Shown here piece by piece: positions 35,878-46,242 of a stretch of DNA of 64,000 nt. How positions within the stretch are numbered: the first letter of the stretch is position 1; every line of letters starts with the position of its first letter. The notes below the pieces were generated by a model. It did not search any database, was not told the origin of the DNA, and saw only the letters and a program-made list of their open reading frames with translations. Both the position numbers and the translations under genes were made by a program. Source of the DNA: Paraphaeosphaeria minitans. Its lineage: Eukaryota; Ascomycota; Dothideomycetes; Pleosporales; Didymosphaeriaceae. The stretch is taken from positions 248,001-312,000 of the forward strand of contig WJXW01000006.1 in NCBI GenBank assembly GCA_015832175.1, in the 5' to 3' direction.

Positions 35878-37929
35878 TCACACCGCTATGCTCTTCCTCG
35901 ACCGGTTGGTCCCTTTCTTCTTATCCGTACCGAAGTGCGACGTCCCGCCCGCCAAAACATCGTAATCTGCCGCGCGAACGACGGGCGGAGCATCACCACT
36001 CTTCGCCCTCTTCTGTTCCATCTCAACGTCCGCGCCGCCCTCTTTCGGGAGTCTGAATGCTAAGAATGTCTCTTCCGCCCTCCTGCACGTGTCAAATACC
36101 TGGTTCATGTACTTTTCTACGGCATCCGGCGGACGGATGGCGCGTGGCAGCGCCTGGAGTATGTCCGGGTGGCCGCTCATAACGAGCACGGTGACGGGCT
36201 GGTAGAACTCCATGTCCTTGATATCGGCCTTCTCGTCGAAGTCTTCGATCCTTGGGGGTGGGACGTAGTGGGTCGCTGGTGGTAGCGAGCTGGCCGCCGG
36301 CGTTGGAGTCGCTGCAGGGGTGGCTTGGGTAGGTCCAGGGGTTGCGAGGTATTGCGCAGCGCTACTTGAAGTCCCTGTGCTATTGGCATAACCTGCTGGA
36401 GTGGGTGTAGGCACCGTGGTAGCAGCGGCAGCGGGAGATGGAGCAGCTTTCGGCGCTGGTGTAGCGGGTGGCTTCATGTCCGTAGTAGGAGATGGCTTTG
36501 GCTTTGGCTTTGGCTTCATCTTCGTAACCAAGAACGAGAACTTGGCACCGGAGTTGTTGGGCAGCCACTCCATGAAGCTGTAAGTTGGAAAGTAGAATTT
36601 GTCCCCGTTGCCCTCCTTAAAGTCAAACACTAGCGGGCGATAAGTTGCCCTTGGCGCCTGATACACAGGGTACTGCTGAGCATGGTGCTGATGGTACTGC
36701 AGTGGCTGGTTGTACGGTGGCTTGTGGTTGTAGTTGGGAGGGTGGGATACGTGCGGCGGCCCCGGAGGTGGTGGGTGCCGTGGGGCCATCTGCGGCTGGT
36801 GGACGTGTGGGGGATTAGGAATAGGGGCAGGAGGAGCCTGCTTGGGCGGCATCGGTTGCTGCTGCTGCTGCTGCGGTGGCAGGAGAGTCGGTGCAACTGG
36901 TTGTGGAGGCGGTGCGATTGGCTGTGGGCGTGGTGCGGCGGCTGGTTTCGGTGGCGGAGGTGCAGGGCCGGGCTGGTGTGGAGCATGCTGTATCCCCGCA
37001 TCTTTCTGCTTCTGCAATATGCCGGTGAGTTCACTAATGTGGCCCTGGAAGAACTCCAACTGCTCCTTGGTAGCTTGTCCCGCGGCGACGATTTTCATGA
37101 CGGCCTTAAGTTCAGGGTCTTGTCCCGCTCGTTGTGCCAGCATGTGAATAACAGGGTCCGGGGCAGGCGCTTGCGGAGGCGGTGGTGCCTTCTGTGGCTG
37201 CGGTTTGGGCTGTGGCGGGCGCGGGGGAGGCGGCGGTTGGTGTTGAGGTGGGGTGTGGTTGTACTGATATGGGCTCTGCTGGTTGTGGTTCGGCCATTGT
37301 CCATACGTCGGCGCCTTCTTCTGCACTTGTCTGACAGCCTCCCGCGGTCCGTAGAGACGGATGGGAAATGTGTGCGGCTCTATCACCAGCTGTGCCTCGC
37401 CCACTTGGGGGAAGTTGCGCACAATCTCCTTCTGGCGCTGCAAGTTCTGCTTGTCCTCTTCGGTGCGGTCGGCGACCTTTTTCGGCGGCATGAAGAAGGC
37501 GTGGAAGAGCCTAAAGTTGGTGCCCGAGACCCATATTGCCCGCGACCGCTGGAGGGAGGCACTGAGCACGCCGCTGTGCTGGATGTCTTGGTACTCTTGT
37601 GACGAGAGATCGAGCGACTGTGGTTCCGAGAGCGTCGGCAGAGGCTGGCCCTCTACCACGCGGAGGGGGAGGACGAGCTGTGGGGGCTGCTGGGGGCCCT
37701 CGGCAACGGGCGTGCCTCTGCGGGGCGTGTCATCTTTCGATGGTGCAAGGCTCGGCCGTTTGCGCTTCAGAGACTTGGATAACGGCTTGGTGGGCGTCTC
37801 CTTGGGCGTTTCGGGGGGTGGAGGGGCGGCCTCCTCTCTCGCGCGCGCCCTCGTCGACCGTCGCGGCTCCGACATGATGCCGTTGTCGTTGTCGAGTGTT
37901 GGCTGCTGGAAGAATATCGGGACTGGCAT
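35878..37929 (-). CDS. SWC3: Swc3-like subunit of the SWR1 chromatin-remodelling complex
   Basis: A single exon encodes 683 residues. The N-terminus is basic (SEPRRSTRARAREE, a nuclear-type region). The conserved block at about 85-215 reads LVLPLRVVEGQPLPTLSEPQ, then SGVLSASLQRSRAIWVSG and LVIEPHTFPIRLYG, which resembles the fungal Swc3 domain. A central Pro/Gln-rich region includes the helical stretch VIHMLAQRAGQDPELKAVMK. A second conserved block (YRPLVFDFKEGNGDKFYFPT, SFMEWLPNNSGAKFSFLV) lies near residues 430-480 and a further one near 590. SWR1 swaps H2A for H2A.Z. The assignment rests on remembered family patterns, so the confidence is moderate. M19 (MSEPRRS) is a possible alternative start. 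Confidence 0.65.
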   Translation of the reverse strand: MPVPIFFQQPTLDNDNGIMSEPRRSTRARAREEAAPPPPETPKETPTKPLSKSLKRKRPSLAPSKDDTPRRGTPVAEGPQQPPQLVLPLRVVEGQPLPTLSEPQSLDLSSQEYQDIQHSGVLSASLQRSRAIWVSGTNFRLFHAFFMPPKKVADRTEEDKQNLQRQKEIVRNFPQVGEAQLVIEPHTFPIRLYGPREAVRQVQKKAPTYGQWPNHNQQSPYQYNHTPPQHQPPPPPRPPQPKPQPQKAPPPPQAPAPDPVIHMLAQRAGQDPELKAVMKIVAAGQATKEQLEFFQGHISELTGILQKQKDAGIQHAPHQPGPAPPPPKPAAAPRPQPIAPPPQPVAPTLLPPQQQQQQPMPPKQAPPAPIPNPPHVHQPQMAPRHPPPPGPPHVSHPPNYNHKPPYNQPLQYHQHHAQQYPVYQAPRATYRPLVFDFKEGNGDKFYFPTYSFMEWLPNNSGAKFSFLVTKMKPKPKPKPSPTTDMKPPATPAPKAAPSPAAAATTVPTPTPAGYANSTGTSSSAAQYLATPGPTQATPAATPTPAASSLPPATHYVPPPRIEDFDEKADIKDMEFYQPVTVLVMSGHPDILQALPRAIRPPDAVEKYMNQVFDTCRRAEETFLAFRLPKEGGADVEMEQKRAKSGDAPPVVRAADYDVLAGGTSHFGTDKKKGTNRSRKSIAV

Positions 37930-39889
37930 GTCGGCGCGACACAGACGCGCTCTAGACGAAAATCACGTGGAGGAACGAACGAACGCGATAACCAGAAGGG
38001 AAGCGCCCAAAATAGCTAGTCACGACTCCAAACGCGCTTCGGACTTCAAGGTAGATGGTCTTTGCCACTCGCATAGTATTGCGCCGCCAGTGTCATGTCC
38101 AGACGCTGCAGAAATGAGCTTCAATTCTGCAACGACACCATGGGCAGACCCAGAGCATTGCCATTGTCAAGGAAATGATGTCCAGGTAAAGGCTCTGCTG
38201 CTTGTACAGTCACACCTTCAGACGTCGATATGCACTAGAAAAATGAATCTCGAAGGTATCTTATTTGCATCGCGAGATGCCCTCACAAGCAAGCCACACA
38301 GTCAGCACAACGTTATTGTAGAACGCTCGCCTCGGTAGCCGGAATGAGACTCTCACGTCGAAACGGAGATTGTGTGGACACTCTCACTTTTATACACTCG
38401 TCACCTGAGATTGCTCAATTGAGCCCTCAGACATTAGCACGGCCTCACGTGACGGGCCGCCTCATCGGACTTCGCGGTCTGATACACGGCCTCTCCAAAT
38501 AACCGCAGCTCGCTCCTCGGCATGGAGTGACCTTGGGAAGAGCAGCAAAGCGGCGACCCAACGTAACACAGTACGATGCGTACGATGCGAGCGAGAGGAC
38601 TTCGAGGGTAGGGGTCGGGGTGCAGGACAGGCCTCGGAGAGTGCCTAAGGTACATGCTTGTAGCACGGCACCATGCAAAGGACAAGTCAAGACGGCGAGA
38701 ATAATGCAGTAGTATACAATTGTGCAAGGAAAGAGCGGTGTTCCACAACCATCTACCAAGAAGCAAGCAACAGCAACGTACAGTTCAAATGCCATTTGCT
38801 ACACCGACGACCCTTTGCGCACGAACCTCTACGCTCCTCCGTCAGCACCGTAATGTTTCCAGTACGCCCCGTCATATCGATACGATAACTCTAAATCAAT
38901 CTCAAATCAATTTCCACCTGACATCTTCCTTACCCCATGGTCATCCTTACTGCTCCAGCGCCACACAGAGCAACCTTAAGGTACTCCTACGCCGTAGTGT
39001 CGCATGAACATTCCTTAGTGCTCACTGCACCGCTCGTCCCGACAGGGAACACGCTTGATAGTCTCATGTAGCTCGCGATGGCGACAACAATGCAACCACC
39101 ACACACGTCTTGACCCGTCATATGGCTCTGCTTCATACTGGGCGGGAAAGGCCCACCCTCGACGGGGGCTGCCAGCTTCACATCTGTCCTGCCTTGCCCA
39201 GAAGCGTCTGATTGGCCAGATCCGTCTATCACAATCACACCTCCCGTGAGAAAGGGGAAACGAACGCGCGAGTCCTGGTGTAGAAGGTAGTATGTAAGGA
39301 TACAACCAGGGTGAAAGCTATGATGGTCGTAGTGATCGGTAATTTCGGGAACACCGTTAGGCGGACTGGATGATCTGCAAAGCGTGGGGGAGTGACATCC
39401 AGGTCCGCGTGTTTCAGGGCGTTGAGCTCGGAGTGCCCGGCTGAGGATGGACCGTGGAACAACCCTTGGGCACGCGAAGTCCAGAGCAATTTCATCGCAC
39501 CCTGACGGAGCCGGCATCGAGTGGCCAGCGCTTTTTTTTAACACGCAAACGGATCCCACGTGAAGAAGGTGTGCACCATTATGTTGCTGAACGTACTTGA
39601 TTTGCTCTATACATTTTCTCAAGATCTTTGAGAATAAGAAACCCCGGCTCTACAGTAGAGCCCAAATGCTGGCTATGCTTTGCAATGCGACGCTAGAGAG
39701 AAAAGAACACGAAGAAGATGAATAGACCCAACAATCTCTCTGCTTCAGGTCTCAGACCGCCCCAGGAAATGAATCTTGAACAAGTGAAGAAGGGAAAAAA
39801 AGTCGATACACTAAGTCCATCCTCTAGAGATAATTTTACATCAAAGAGCGGAGTAGCTCATCATCGTGCGTATGAAGCCCAGGCAGCAT
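37930..39889. other. Long intergenic region without convincing gene
   Basis: These 1.96 kb lie between the divided minus-strand neighbours Swc3-like and AA11. A 211-codon minus-strand frame at 38,987-39,622 is open but shows no signal peptide, family resemblance or splice structure, so it is not called. Nothing else is recognised. The left end should hold the Swc3-like promoter and the right end the AA11 3' untranslated region. Confidence 0.5.
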
Positions 39890-41026
39890 TTAGATGCGGC
39901 GAGCGTGCAGGGCAGGGCGGGCGTAGTACATGGTGCGCTTCTGGATGTTGCCGTTGGAGCACGTGGTGCCGTGGGCAACCGCCTGCCAGACAACGGAGCC
40001 GCCGTTGCAGATGCCGAACTGGTCGGCGCCGTTGCAGACGATGGCGCCGTCGGACGAGCAACTGCCTGGTGAGCCAGTGGAGCCGCCAGTGGAGCCGCCA
40101 GTCTCGCTGCCGCTTCCAGAGTTCGCCGGGGCTGTGCCGGAGGGAATGGTGGCAGAGACGGGAGACGAAGCGACGGGGACAGAGGCAATGGGAGCCGAGG
40201 CAACGGGGGCAGAGGCAGCCGGGGCTGAAGTAGCGATGGTGGCGAGAGTGGATTGGACTGGGGCAGCAGTGGCAGAGGCGGCAGGCGCAGTTTGGACGGG
40301 AGCGGACGCAGGAGCGGATACAACCGGTGAGCTCTCGACCGGGGCACCAGACGAAGGAGTGGCAGGAGTAGAGCCCTTTGCACCGCAGTCGCCGGTAGGG
40401 TCCTCAACATCGTTCGTGCCACCATCCTCGAGGTTCTCACCAGGGTTCGGGAATTTCACGGCGTGGTTCAGAGGGCTTGTGCAAGTGGTGGATGCGATGT
40501 TGGCGATGAACATGTCAGGGAGGGCATTGAGGCCGGAGGCATCGCTGGCACCACCAGTAACATCAATCGGAGCGCAGTTCATGTAGAACTCGGGAGCCCC
40601 GCTCATCTTCGCCATCCAGGACCAAACAAAAGTTCCGTGGCCATTCGGAATCGAATCAGGGAGGGTGTACTCGAAGCTCTTAGTGCCATCCACTCCCGGA
40701 CAACCGCCTTCGATGGATTTGATAACCTTGAACACGGAATCTTTGGTAGGCTCAGTGTCGGTAGTGTAAGAGAGCTGGCAAGAACCTCCTCCGTGAACAG
40801 CACTGCCATCGAATTCGAGCTTCTGGGGCTCGCCGACCTTCATTGAGTTCATCTGGGTGACCTTGAAGCCATACTGGCTCTTGCAGGGGAACTGATCAGC
40901 AGTGATAGCGGCCTTGTCGATCTTGACCTGGTCGGCAGAGTAAGGAACCGGGTTGGAAATGGTGATATGGGCGTTGGTAGCGGCAATGAAGGCAGAAGCC
41001 GCGAAGAGAGCAGATCGGAAAGACAT
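39890..41026 (-). CDS. AA11-type lytic polysaccharide monooxygenase with C-terminal X278-like module
   Basis: A single exon encodes 378 residues. A 19-residue signal peptide ends just before H20, so the mature protein begins HITISNPVPYS and His1 can form the copper histidine brace. The second brace histidine is H78 (SAVHGGGSCQLSY) and the axial tyrosine is Y148 (EFYMNCAPIDVTGG); spacing agrees with Aspergillus oryzae AA11, which oxidatively cleaves chitin. IKSIEGGCPG is another AA11 signature. A Ser/Ala/Pro/Thr linker of about 100 residues (about 222-320) leads to a cysteine-rich C-terminal module CSSDGAIVCNGADQFGICNG then VVWQAVAHGTTC, typical of X278, thought to bind chitin. It could act on the fungus's own wall or on external chitin. 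Confidence 0.9.
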   Translation of the reverse strand: MSFRSALFAASAFIAATNAHITISNPVPYSADQVKIDKAAITADQFPCKSQYGFKVTQMNSMKVGEPQKLEFDGSAVHGGGSCQLSYTTDTEPTKDSVFKVIKSIEGGCPGVDGTKSFEYTLPDSIPNGHGTFVWSWMAKMSGAPEFYMNCAPIDVTGGASDASGLNALPDMFIANIASTTCTSPLNHAVKFPNPGENLEDGGTNDVEDPTGDCGAKGSTPATPSSGAPVESSPVVSAPASAPVQTAPAASATAAPVQSTLATIATSAPAASAPVASAPIASVPVASSPVSATIPSGTAPANSGSGSETGGSTGGSTGSPGSCSSDGAIVCNGADQFGICNGGSVVWQAVAHGTTCSNGNIQKRTMYYARPALHARRI

Positions 41027-41604
41027 GTTGATGATGGTGTTGGAATCGTACGACTGAAATATGACTGAATGAATGGGATTGGAATTGAAAAACTAGCCCG
41101 GCTAGTAGAGAAGAAAGGATGCAAAGCTGAAAGAATGTGAAGGTTTGGAAAGACTGTAATGAGATAATGGTTGTAAGGTCGGTTGTGCCAGACGTTTATA
41201 TACCTACGTCCTCGACCATCTGCCATCCGTTTCCTCTCTTGTTGTTCGCCGCACAGTCCTTCCATCATCGGAGTCCTATGAAGATCCCTAATTACCAGTC
41301 GAGCATGATAGTCCGGAAACAAAACATCAGTGGGCTAGACATCACGTACCTACTCCACTGTGCTAGCGCCTACGAGGTTCATGCGAGACTGGGGATGATC
41401 GCCATCAGGCTACCAACCAAAGAAACCGCGTTGCTTAGGGTGTCTGACTCAGGTAAAATCATGCGATATCCGAGAATGGAAGCTCGGTTCAGGGCTATGG
41501 CAGCCCATGTTGGTCGCCTCCGCGACGAGGTTTTGTTTCGAGGTCTCTGCTGGGTAGATTATTGGTCGTCGCGGAGTCGCTACGCCGGCCGTAAAGGATT
41601 CCGT
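41027..41604. promoter_or_regulatory. Upstream region of the AA11 gene
   Basis: This 578-bp stretch lies between the AA11 start codon and the monooxygenase relic and should contain the AA11 promoter. A T/C-rich leader on the minus strand precedes the start. No gene is recognised. Confidence 0.5.
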
Positions 41605-42660
41605 GTTTTAAGCTTGTTTGAGCCACAGCACAACCATGTCTGCTACCGCTCTCCCCTTGGGGCCTCTCTTGAACCACGACCCAAAGTCTTCAGTCAACAC
41701 GGCCGTCGCGAAGGATTCATCTGCGTACTGCGTGAAGTCGGTGATAGCTGATGCCTTTGGGCTGGATACCTGTAATGCTCTCGCTGCAGTCTCTGGATGC
41801 GTTTGGCCATGTACGTGCATTGGAACTCGACCATGAGAACAATGCTGGCCATGGGCGCACCGCTGGGTCCCAGGTATATGAAAAAGTTTGGCTATGAGGG
41901 CGCTGCGACACTTGGGTAAAATTGTTTGAGGTGCTGAAGCTGGTGGCGCATACGACGGCGTCGAGTTCTTGGAGCTGTTCGTCTTTGTTTATGATGCCGT
42001 TTGCGACTAACTTGCTCAAACCGCCCAAGATGACTTCAAAATTGTCTTCTGTGAGAGCTTCGAGGTAGCGTTAGCCGGGCGAGGCACCCAGTCGCTTGTA
42101 GCCTTCTGGCCACTTGTTTTTATTGAATTCAAAGAGACTGGGCCTTGAATTTCGCTTTCGCCGCACCAGTTCTTCTAAAAGAGCTGCCCTGTTTTTGCGA
42201 GTTTTGGATTCGTGGAGGACTCGCAAGTAACCAGTGTTGACCTGCTCGTTAATAATCAATCGGAGTTTTCGCAGGAGACCTAGGTTTTCCGAAACTCCTT
42301 GTTCTTTTCTTTCGTGTATGCGAGTGAAACTTGGATCTAGCCATTCAATAGCGTGGTCTTGCCCTTGCAGTTGACCTGCAATCCTCGTCACTGCCTTTTG
42401 TTTTTACTTCCTCGTGAAGTCCACCTCGCGGAGACACTCAGGACTCTAACTGCATGTAGACATGCACACTTATAGCGATAGGCTGTAATGCTGGACCAAT
42501 GTCAATTCTAGTCGATCCGTTGCCAATAAATGCGACTCTTTTACCTGTGAAATCGCTGTCTTTGTCCCAGTTCGTATAGTGCAGCAGGGACCCTTTAAAG
42601 TCGTGAAGCCCCTCAATAGCAGACCACTTACACTTATTCAAGATCTCCGTTCCCTTCATC
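41605..42660 (-). pseudogene. Baeyer-Villiger-type flavin monooxygenase relic
   Basis: Fragments of an FAD-dependent monooxygenase follow one another on the minus strand in different frames. They include KCKWSAIEGLHDFKGSLLHY and DFTGKRVAFIGNGSTRIDI (NADP-binding Rossmann loop; the last glycine of GxGxxG is now R), a KWPEGYKRLGASPG segment followed by a TAA stop, YLEALTEDNFEVILGGLSKL, LDAVVCATSFSTS (family: ATGFDTS), and a C-terminal ASAITDFTQYADESFATAVL. The N-terminal FAD-binding part is missing and frameshifts and stops separate the blocks. It lies just outside the AT-rich block. Confidence 0.8.
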
Positions 42661-42799
42661 AGTGCATTTGCTTACGTTATTGCAAAAGATGAGCTTGACG
42701 GAAGGTGCGCAGGTCAGTTATTTCGGCTTGAAGTTCCCGAGTGTTTGAGAACGAGGGCTGACACAGGGTTAGGGAAAGCCACCCCTAGAGCCGACCAGT

Positions 42800-43560
42800 A
42801 CAGCCAACATGGCGAGGAGCCAACGGAGTACGAATTGACTACTTTGCACAAAGTCGGGATAACTTGGGTGCGCCAAAATATCAAAAGCATCAACTGCGAT
42901 GCTGACTTGAGTTGCCCTAGGTAACACTATCATCCTGGTTAATCTGCGTAGTCGACACTGGCGAGAAAACGCCTCCAGCATCTCGTATGGATTCATCTTC
43001 TCGATGTATGTTACGCCAATCGTACGCAGAATCATAACGAACCCTTGTCTTGGTCGATATCGCACGATCTGTTACGCCGTCAGCATCTATGTCACTGGAT
43101 TGCTCATTTTATTCCTCACCTCGCTTCCCGTATATCTCCAGCATGGAGCTGGCGGGCGGATTCGGTACAGCATTGATTCTGATCGGTGCAGGTGCCGGAG
43201 GAATCAAGTCGAACGTCGCTGTCCTCATCTTTCTTCATACCTCTTCCGATTGCGTGGCTGTGCTACCTCAACACGACCAACAATCTCGTCTTGAAGGCTG
43301 GTACCATGGAATTACATGATTTGCCTAACGGCATTCTTTAAAATTTTCCAGCGACTCATCGAGATCGTCATCATCCATATGCTACGCATTGCCGTGTATC
43401 CAATCCTCGTGAAGTACAAGATCAATCCGGGACCGATCGCACGCATCATAACCGGCCTTCTCTACGGCATATTGGCTAACGCAGGGGCTGCCATTTTTCA
43501 GCGGATTATCTACACCGCTGGGCTAGTTACTTGTACTCCCTTCTTTGTGACGCTTCCAAG
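42800..43560 (+). pseudogene. POT/PTR2-family peptide transporter relic
   Basis: Plus-strand fragments of a proton-coupled oligopeptide transporter occur in order. EEPTEYELTTLHKV is the usual cytosolic N-terminal motif; GRYRTICYAVSIYVTGLLIL and GTALILIGAGAGGIKSNVAV are early membrane segments. After a large deletion, AFFKIFQRLIEIVIIHMLRI and YPILVKYKINPGPIARI come from the later half. Frames shift between blocks and parts are missing, so no functional protein is possible. Confidence 0.8.
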
Positions 43561-44097
43561 GACGTTACGATTTCGCAACGCGTACACGTGTTATGATTTC
43601 CGGCGTCCTTTCTCTTCGCGTTATCGGAAGCGCTCTTCGCCATCTAATTACGATCGTAATAATTAATAAAATCTATACTAATATAATATCTATAGCTATC
43701 TACTAGTAATAAGTAGTATAATTACCTTACCTTATCCTTAGTAAGGCAATTAAACACCTAATTAAGCTATACTATTATAGTGTAAAGGTTGGCCTGCGAT
43801 GGAAAGTTAGAGAAACATAGGGCTAATTAGCTATTATTTAGATAGCTAATTAGAGAGCACAAAAGAAAAACCCAACACTAGACAAGATAAAAAAAAAGAG
43901 ACCTAAATAATAATTAGAGTAGTTGGATTTCTATAATAGATTTTAGATGGAATAACTTAACTTATTCTTTTCTACTCCTTAGTTAAGGCACACCATGAAC
44001 ATAATAATTTTTAGCGGGGGATATAGGGCTGTTTTTAAAAGGATATAGAGAAGTATAGTAAATAGTATTTAGAGAACTAATAGAACCTATTTAGTAG

Positions 44098-44493
44098 ACT
44101 TTTAAGTAGCCCCTAAATAGCTAGGAATAAAGTAATAAACTAATGGACTTTTAAGTAGCTATTAGGTATATAGATAAATACACTAATAGACTTTTAAGTA
44201 GTTACTAATTACTATTAGGAGTTAGGTATAAGTAATGTAGCTTTGGCTTTAGTCGTGAAATAAGGATGGATTAGGTGGTAGGATAGACGAATCGCTACTA
44301 AATCGCTCTGTTAGCGATAGAATTATATATCTATGGCTTAGGTAATCTCTACCTGTATCTGGCCGGTCCTTCCCATACTAGGGCCCAGCCAGGTACCTAA
44401 GGTTCTAACAATTACCTAGAAATAAAATAATATACTAATAGACTTTTAAGTAGCTATCTAGTGCTAGTATAGACTATATAGACTTTTAAGTAG
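44098..44493 (+). repeat. Five dispersed ACTTTTAAGTAG units
   Basis: The 12-mer ACTTTTAAGTAG starts at 44098, 44147, 44190, 44442 and 44482, usually preceded by AATAG or AATGG and followed by a decayed TATTAG-like stretch. Unit spacing is about 40-49 bp. A solo LTR interrupts the array between the third and fourth units, so the array is older than the LTR insertion. Confidence 0.85.
44213..44410 (-). repeat. Solo LTR of the Gypsy-2 family with perfect target duplication
   Basis: This 198-bp sequence is the reverse complement of the 212-bp LTR at 57444-57655. It begins TATTAGGAG (from TGTTAGGAG by G-to-A) and ends TTCTAACA. A 5-bp direct repeat ATTAC flanks it at 44208-44212 and 44411-44415, showing an independent insertion followed by LTR-LTR recombination. 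Confidence 0.9.
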
Positions 44494-44516
44494 TTATTAG
44501 TTGCCTAGAAATAAAA

Positions 44517-44981
44517 TGTTAAATCTAAGAGGGTAGCTAGTCCTAAAGGGTTAAGGTTGGTTCTTAGGCAGGAGTACTTATAGAAGGTAGAAGGTCTTGT
44601 TAATACGTTAGTATCTTAATAAAGTATAATAAGTTAATAATTTAGTCTACTAGAATCTAAACAATAGATTAATAAACAGATTAAATATAAGTATAAGAAG
44701 CTTATTCTCGCGTTCCTATATACTAAGCAATCCCACACATCCTAGAATTCTATATATCCTAGAGTTCTATATGTCCTAGAGTTCTATATATCCTAGAGTC
44801 CTGTGCGGGCGAGTCCCATATGTCCTAGAGTTTCTGTATAGGTAAGGCCTGTGCGGTCCTTAGGATTCTTAGGACCTATAACCTATTACCTAACTACTTA
44901 GGTAGCTAACTCTAGTGGACTAGTAGTCTAGAAGTATAATAAGCTCGTGCCCTACTACTTATATATAGCTAGATCCTAATA
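44517..44981 (-). repeat. Gypsy-1 LTR, left copy (3' LTR of the minus-strand element)
   Basis: This 465-bp LTR starts TGTTAAATC and ends CCTAATA on the plus strand (original CA end mutated to TA). It contains five to six copies of a CCTAGAGTYCTATAT-like unit at about 44,745-44,830. It aligns with 57034-57443 over about 410 bp; the last 54 bp are missing in the right copy. A purine tract follows directly on the element's inner side, which fixes the boundary. Confidence 0.88.
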
Positions 44982-44997
44982 TTATCCTCCCTCTCTA
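44982..44997 (-). promoter_or_regulatory. Polypurine tract of Gypsy-1
   Basis: On the minus strand this reads as a run of purines (AGAGAGGGAGGATAA) immediately before the 3' LTR. It is the expected primer site for plus-strand DNA synthesis and confirms the minus orientation of the element. Confidence 0.75.
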
Positions 44998-46047
44998 AGC
45001 TTAATATTCTTATAAGTTAACTACCTATAAAGTTATTATCTTATTCTGTTTAATATTACTATAGTTAAGCTAATTATCTTAAGAAAAACTACGTTTTTAT
45101 AATAGTTGTCTATTTATACTATGCTAAGAAGAAATATACTTATTTTTTTTACACGCTTAGTGTACTAACTGCGTTAGATAAAAAAACTAAAAGTATAAGC
45201 CTAAGGAGATTTCTTTACTAGATTATTTAAAAATAGATACTAAAATAGAGAGGTTAGAAAAATTAAAGGCTAAAAAGAAGGCAAAGATCTATATTAAGAA
45301 AGAGCTAGCTAAAGTAGCTCTCTTTCATACTTATTAAGTGTAAGAAAAAATAGCGCGCTCATAGAATTAGTAAAAGAAATTATATTAGAAGGAATAACAA
45401 TTATTTAATTATAGTATAAGTACTATAGACAAGTTAAAAGCACTTAAGGCGTAGGAGGAGTTAGCGTAGACTACTACGTTAATAAATCCTAACGCGCTAT
45501 TAGGCGGTAAGATAATTAACTAGTCTATTTTATAGGCTAGCCCTTATACTAGTAGTAATTCCTAGGTGCGTTATAGTTATCTTCTTATAATTTCTAGCGT
45601 TTAGTTGTAGAAGTTGTTTATCTGTTGTTAATAGTTAGATAGGTTTTCTTTAGGTTCCTATATGTTTTTACTAGATAAATACCCTTTCTACTTAATAAGG
45701 TATTCTTTAGTGTCTGTGTACGCGTTACGTACTTATAAGATTTATTCTACTTTAAATTTAGTTTCTTCCTAAGCTTAGTAATAGAAGGTGGTTTTAATTG
45801 GCATTTCTAGGTCTGCTAGTTCTAATAAGAATATATAGAATACTAGGTATATTTTTGTATCTGGCGGTAGTTCTAACTTATAGTTTACTAGTAATATTTC
45901 TTTAGAAATATAAAATAGTCTAACCTTAATATAATCTAGTTTCTTATGTTTTCTCTTCTAAGTTTAAAGGTTCTTTACAAGTAGATATACTTTATCCCCC
46001 TTTTTTAGCTAAGGTGCCGTTTTACGTTTTTAATTTTAGTAAGAAAT

Positions 46048-46242
46048 TGTTGTGGTAAAAAGGGCTTAAACTATTACAGGATATTTAGGAGCAGAGTTGT
46101 AAAGAATACAAAGAGCTAATTATAGGAAAGGATGCCAAAAGGGTAGACTATATATAAAAGAAACGAGCCTCTTGGCAAGAATTCTGTGATCTGAATTAGT
46201 GGATCTAGAAAGAATTACAGAAGTGAGTGTTTTACTTTAACA
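46048..46242 (-). repeat. Copia LTR, left copy (3' LTR)
   Basis: This LTR is 195 bp and reads TGTTGTGG...TTTAACA on the plus strand. It aligns without gaps to 53095-53289, with fewer than twenty differences that are nearly all transitions. Confidence 0.93.

Noticed and set aside
38987..39622. 211-codon minus-strand open frame in the Swc3-AA11 intergenic region
   Set aside because: No signal peptide, family resemblance or ordered pattern, and competing frames of similar quality cover the same bases.
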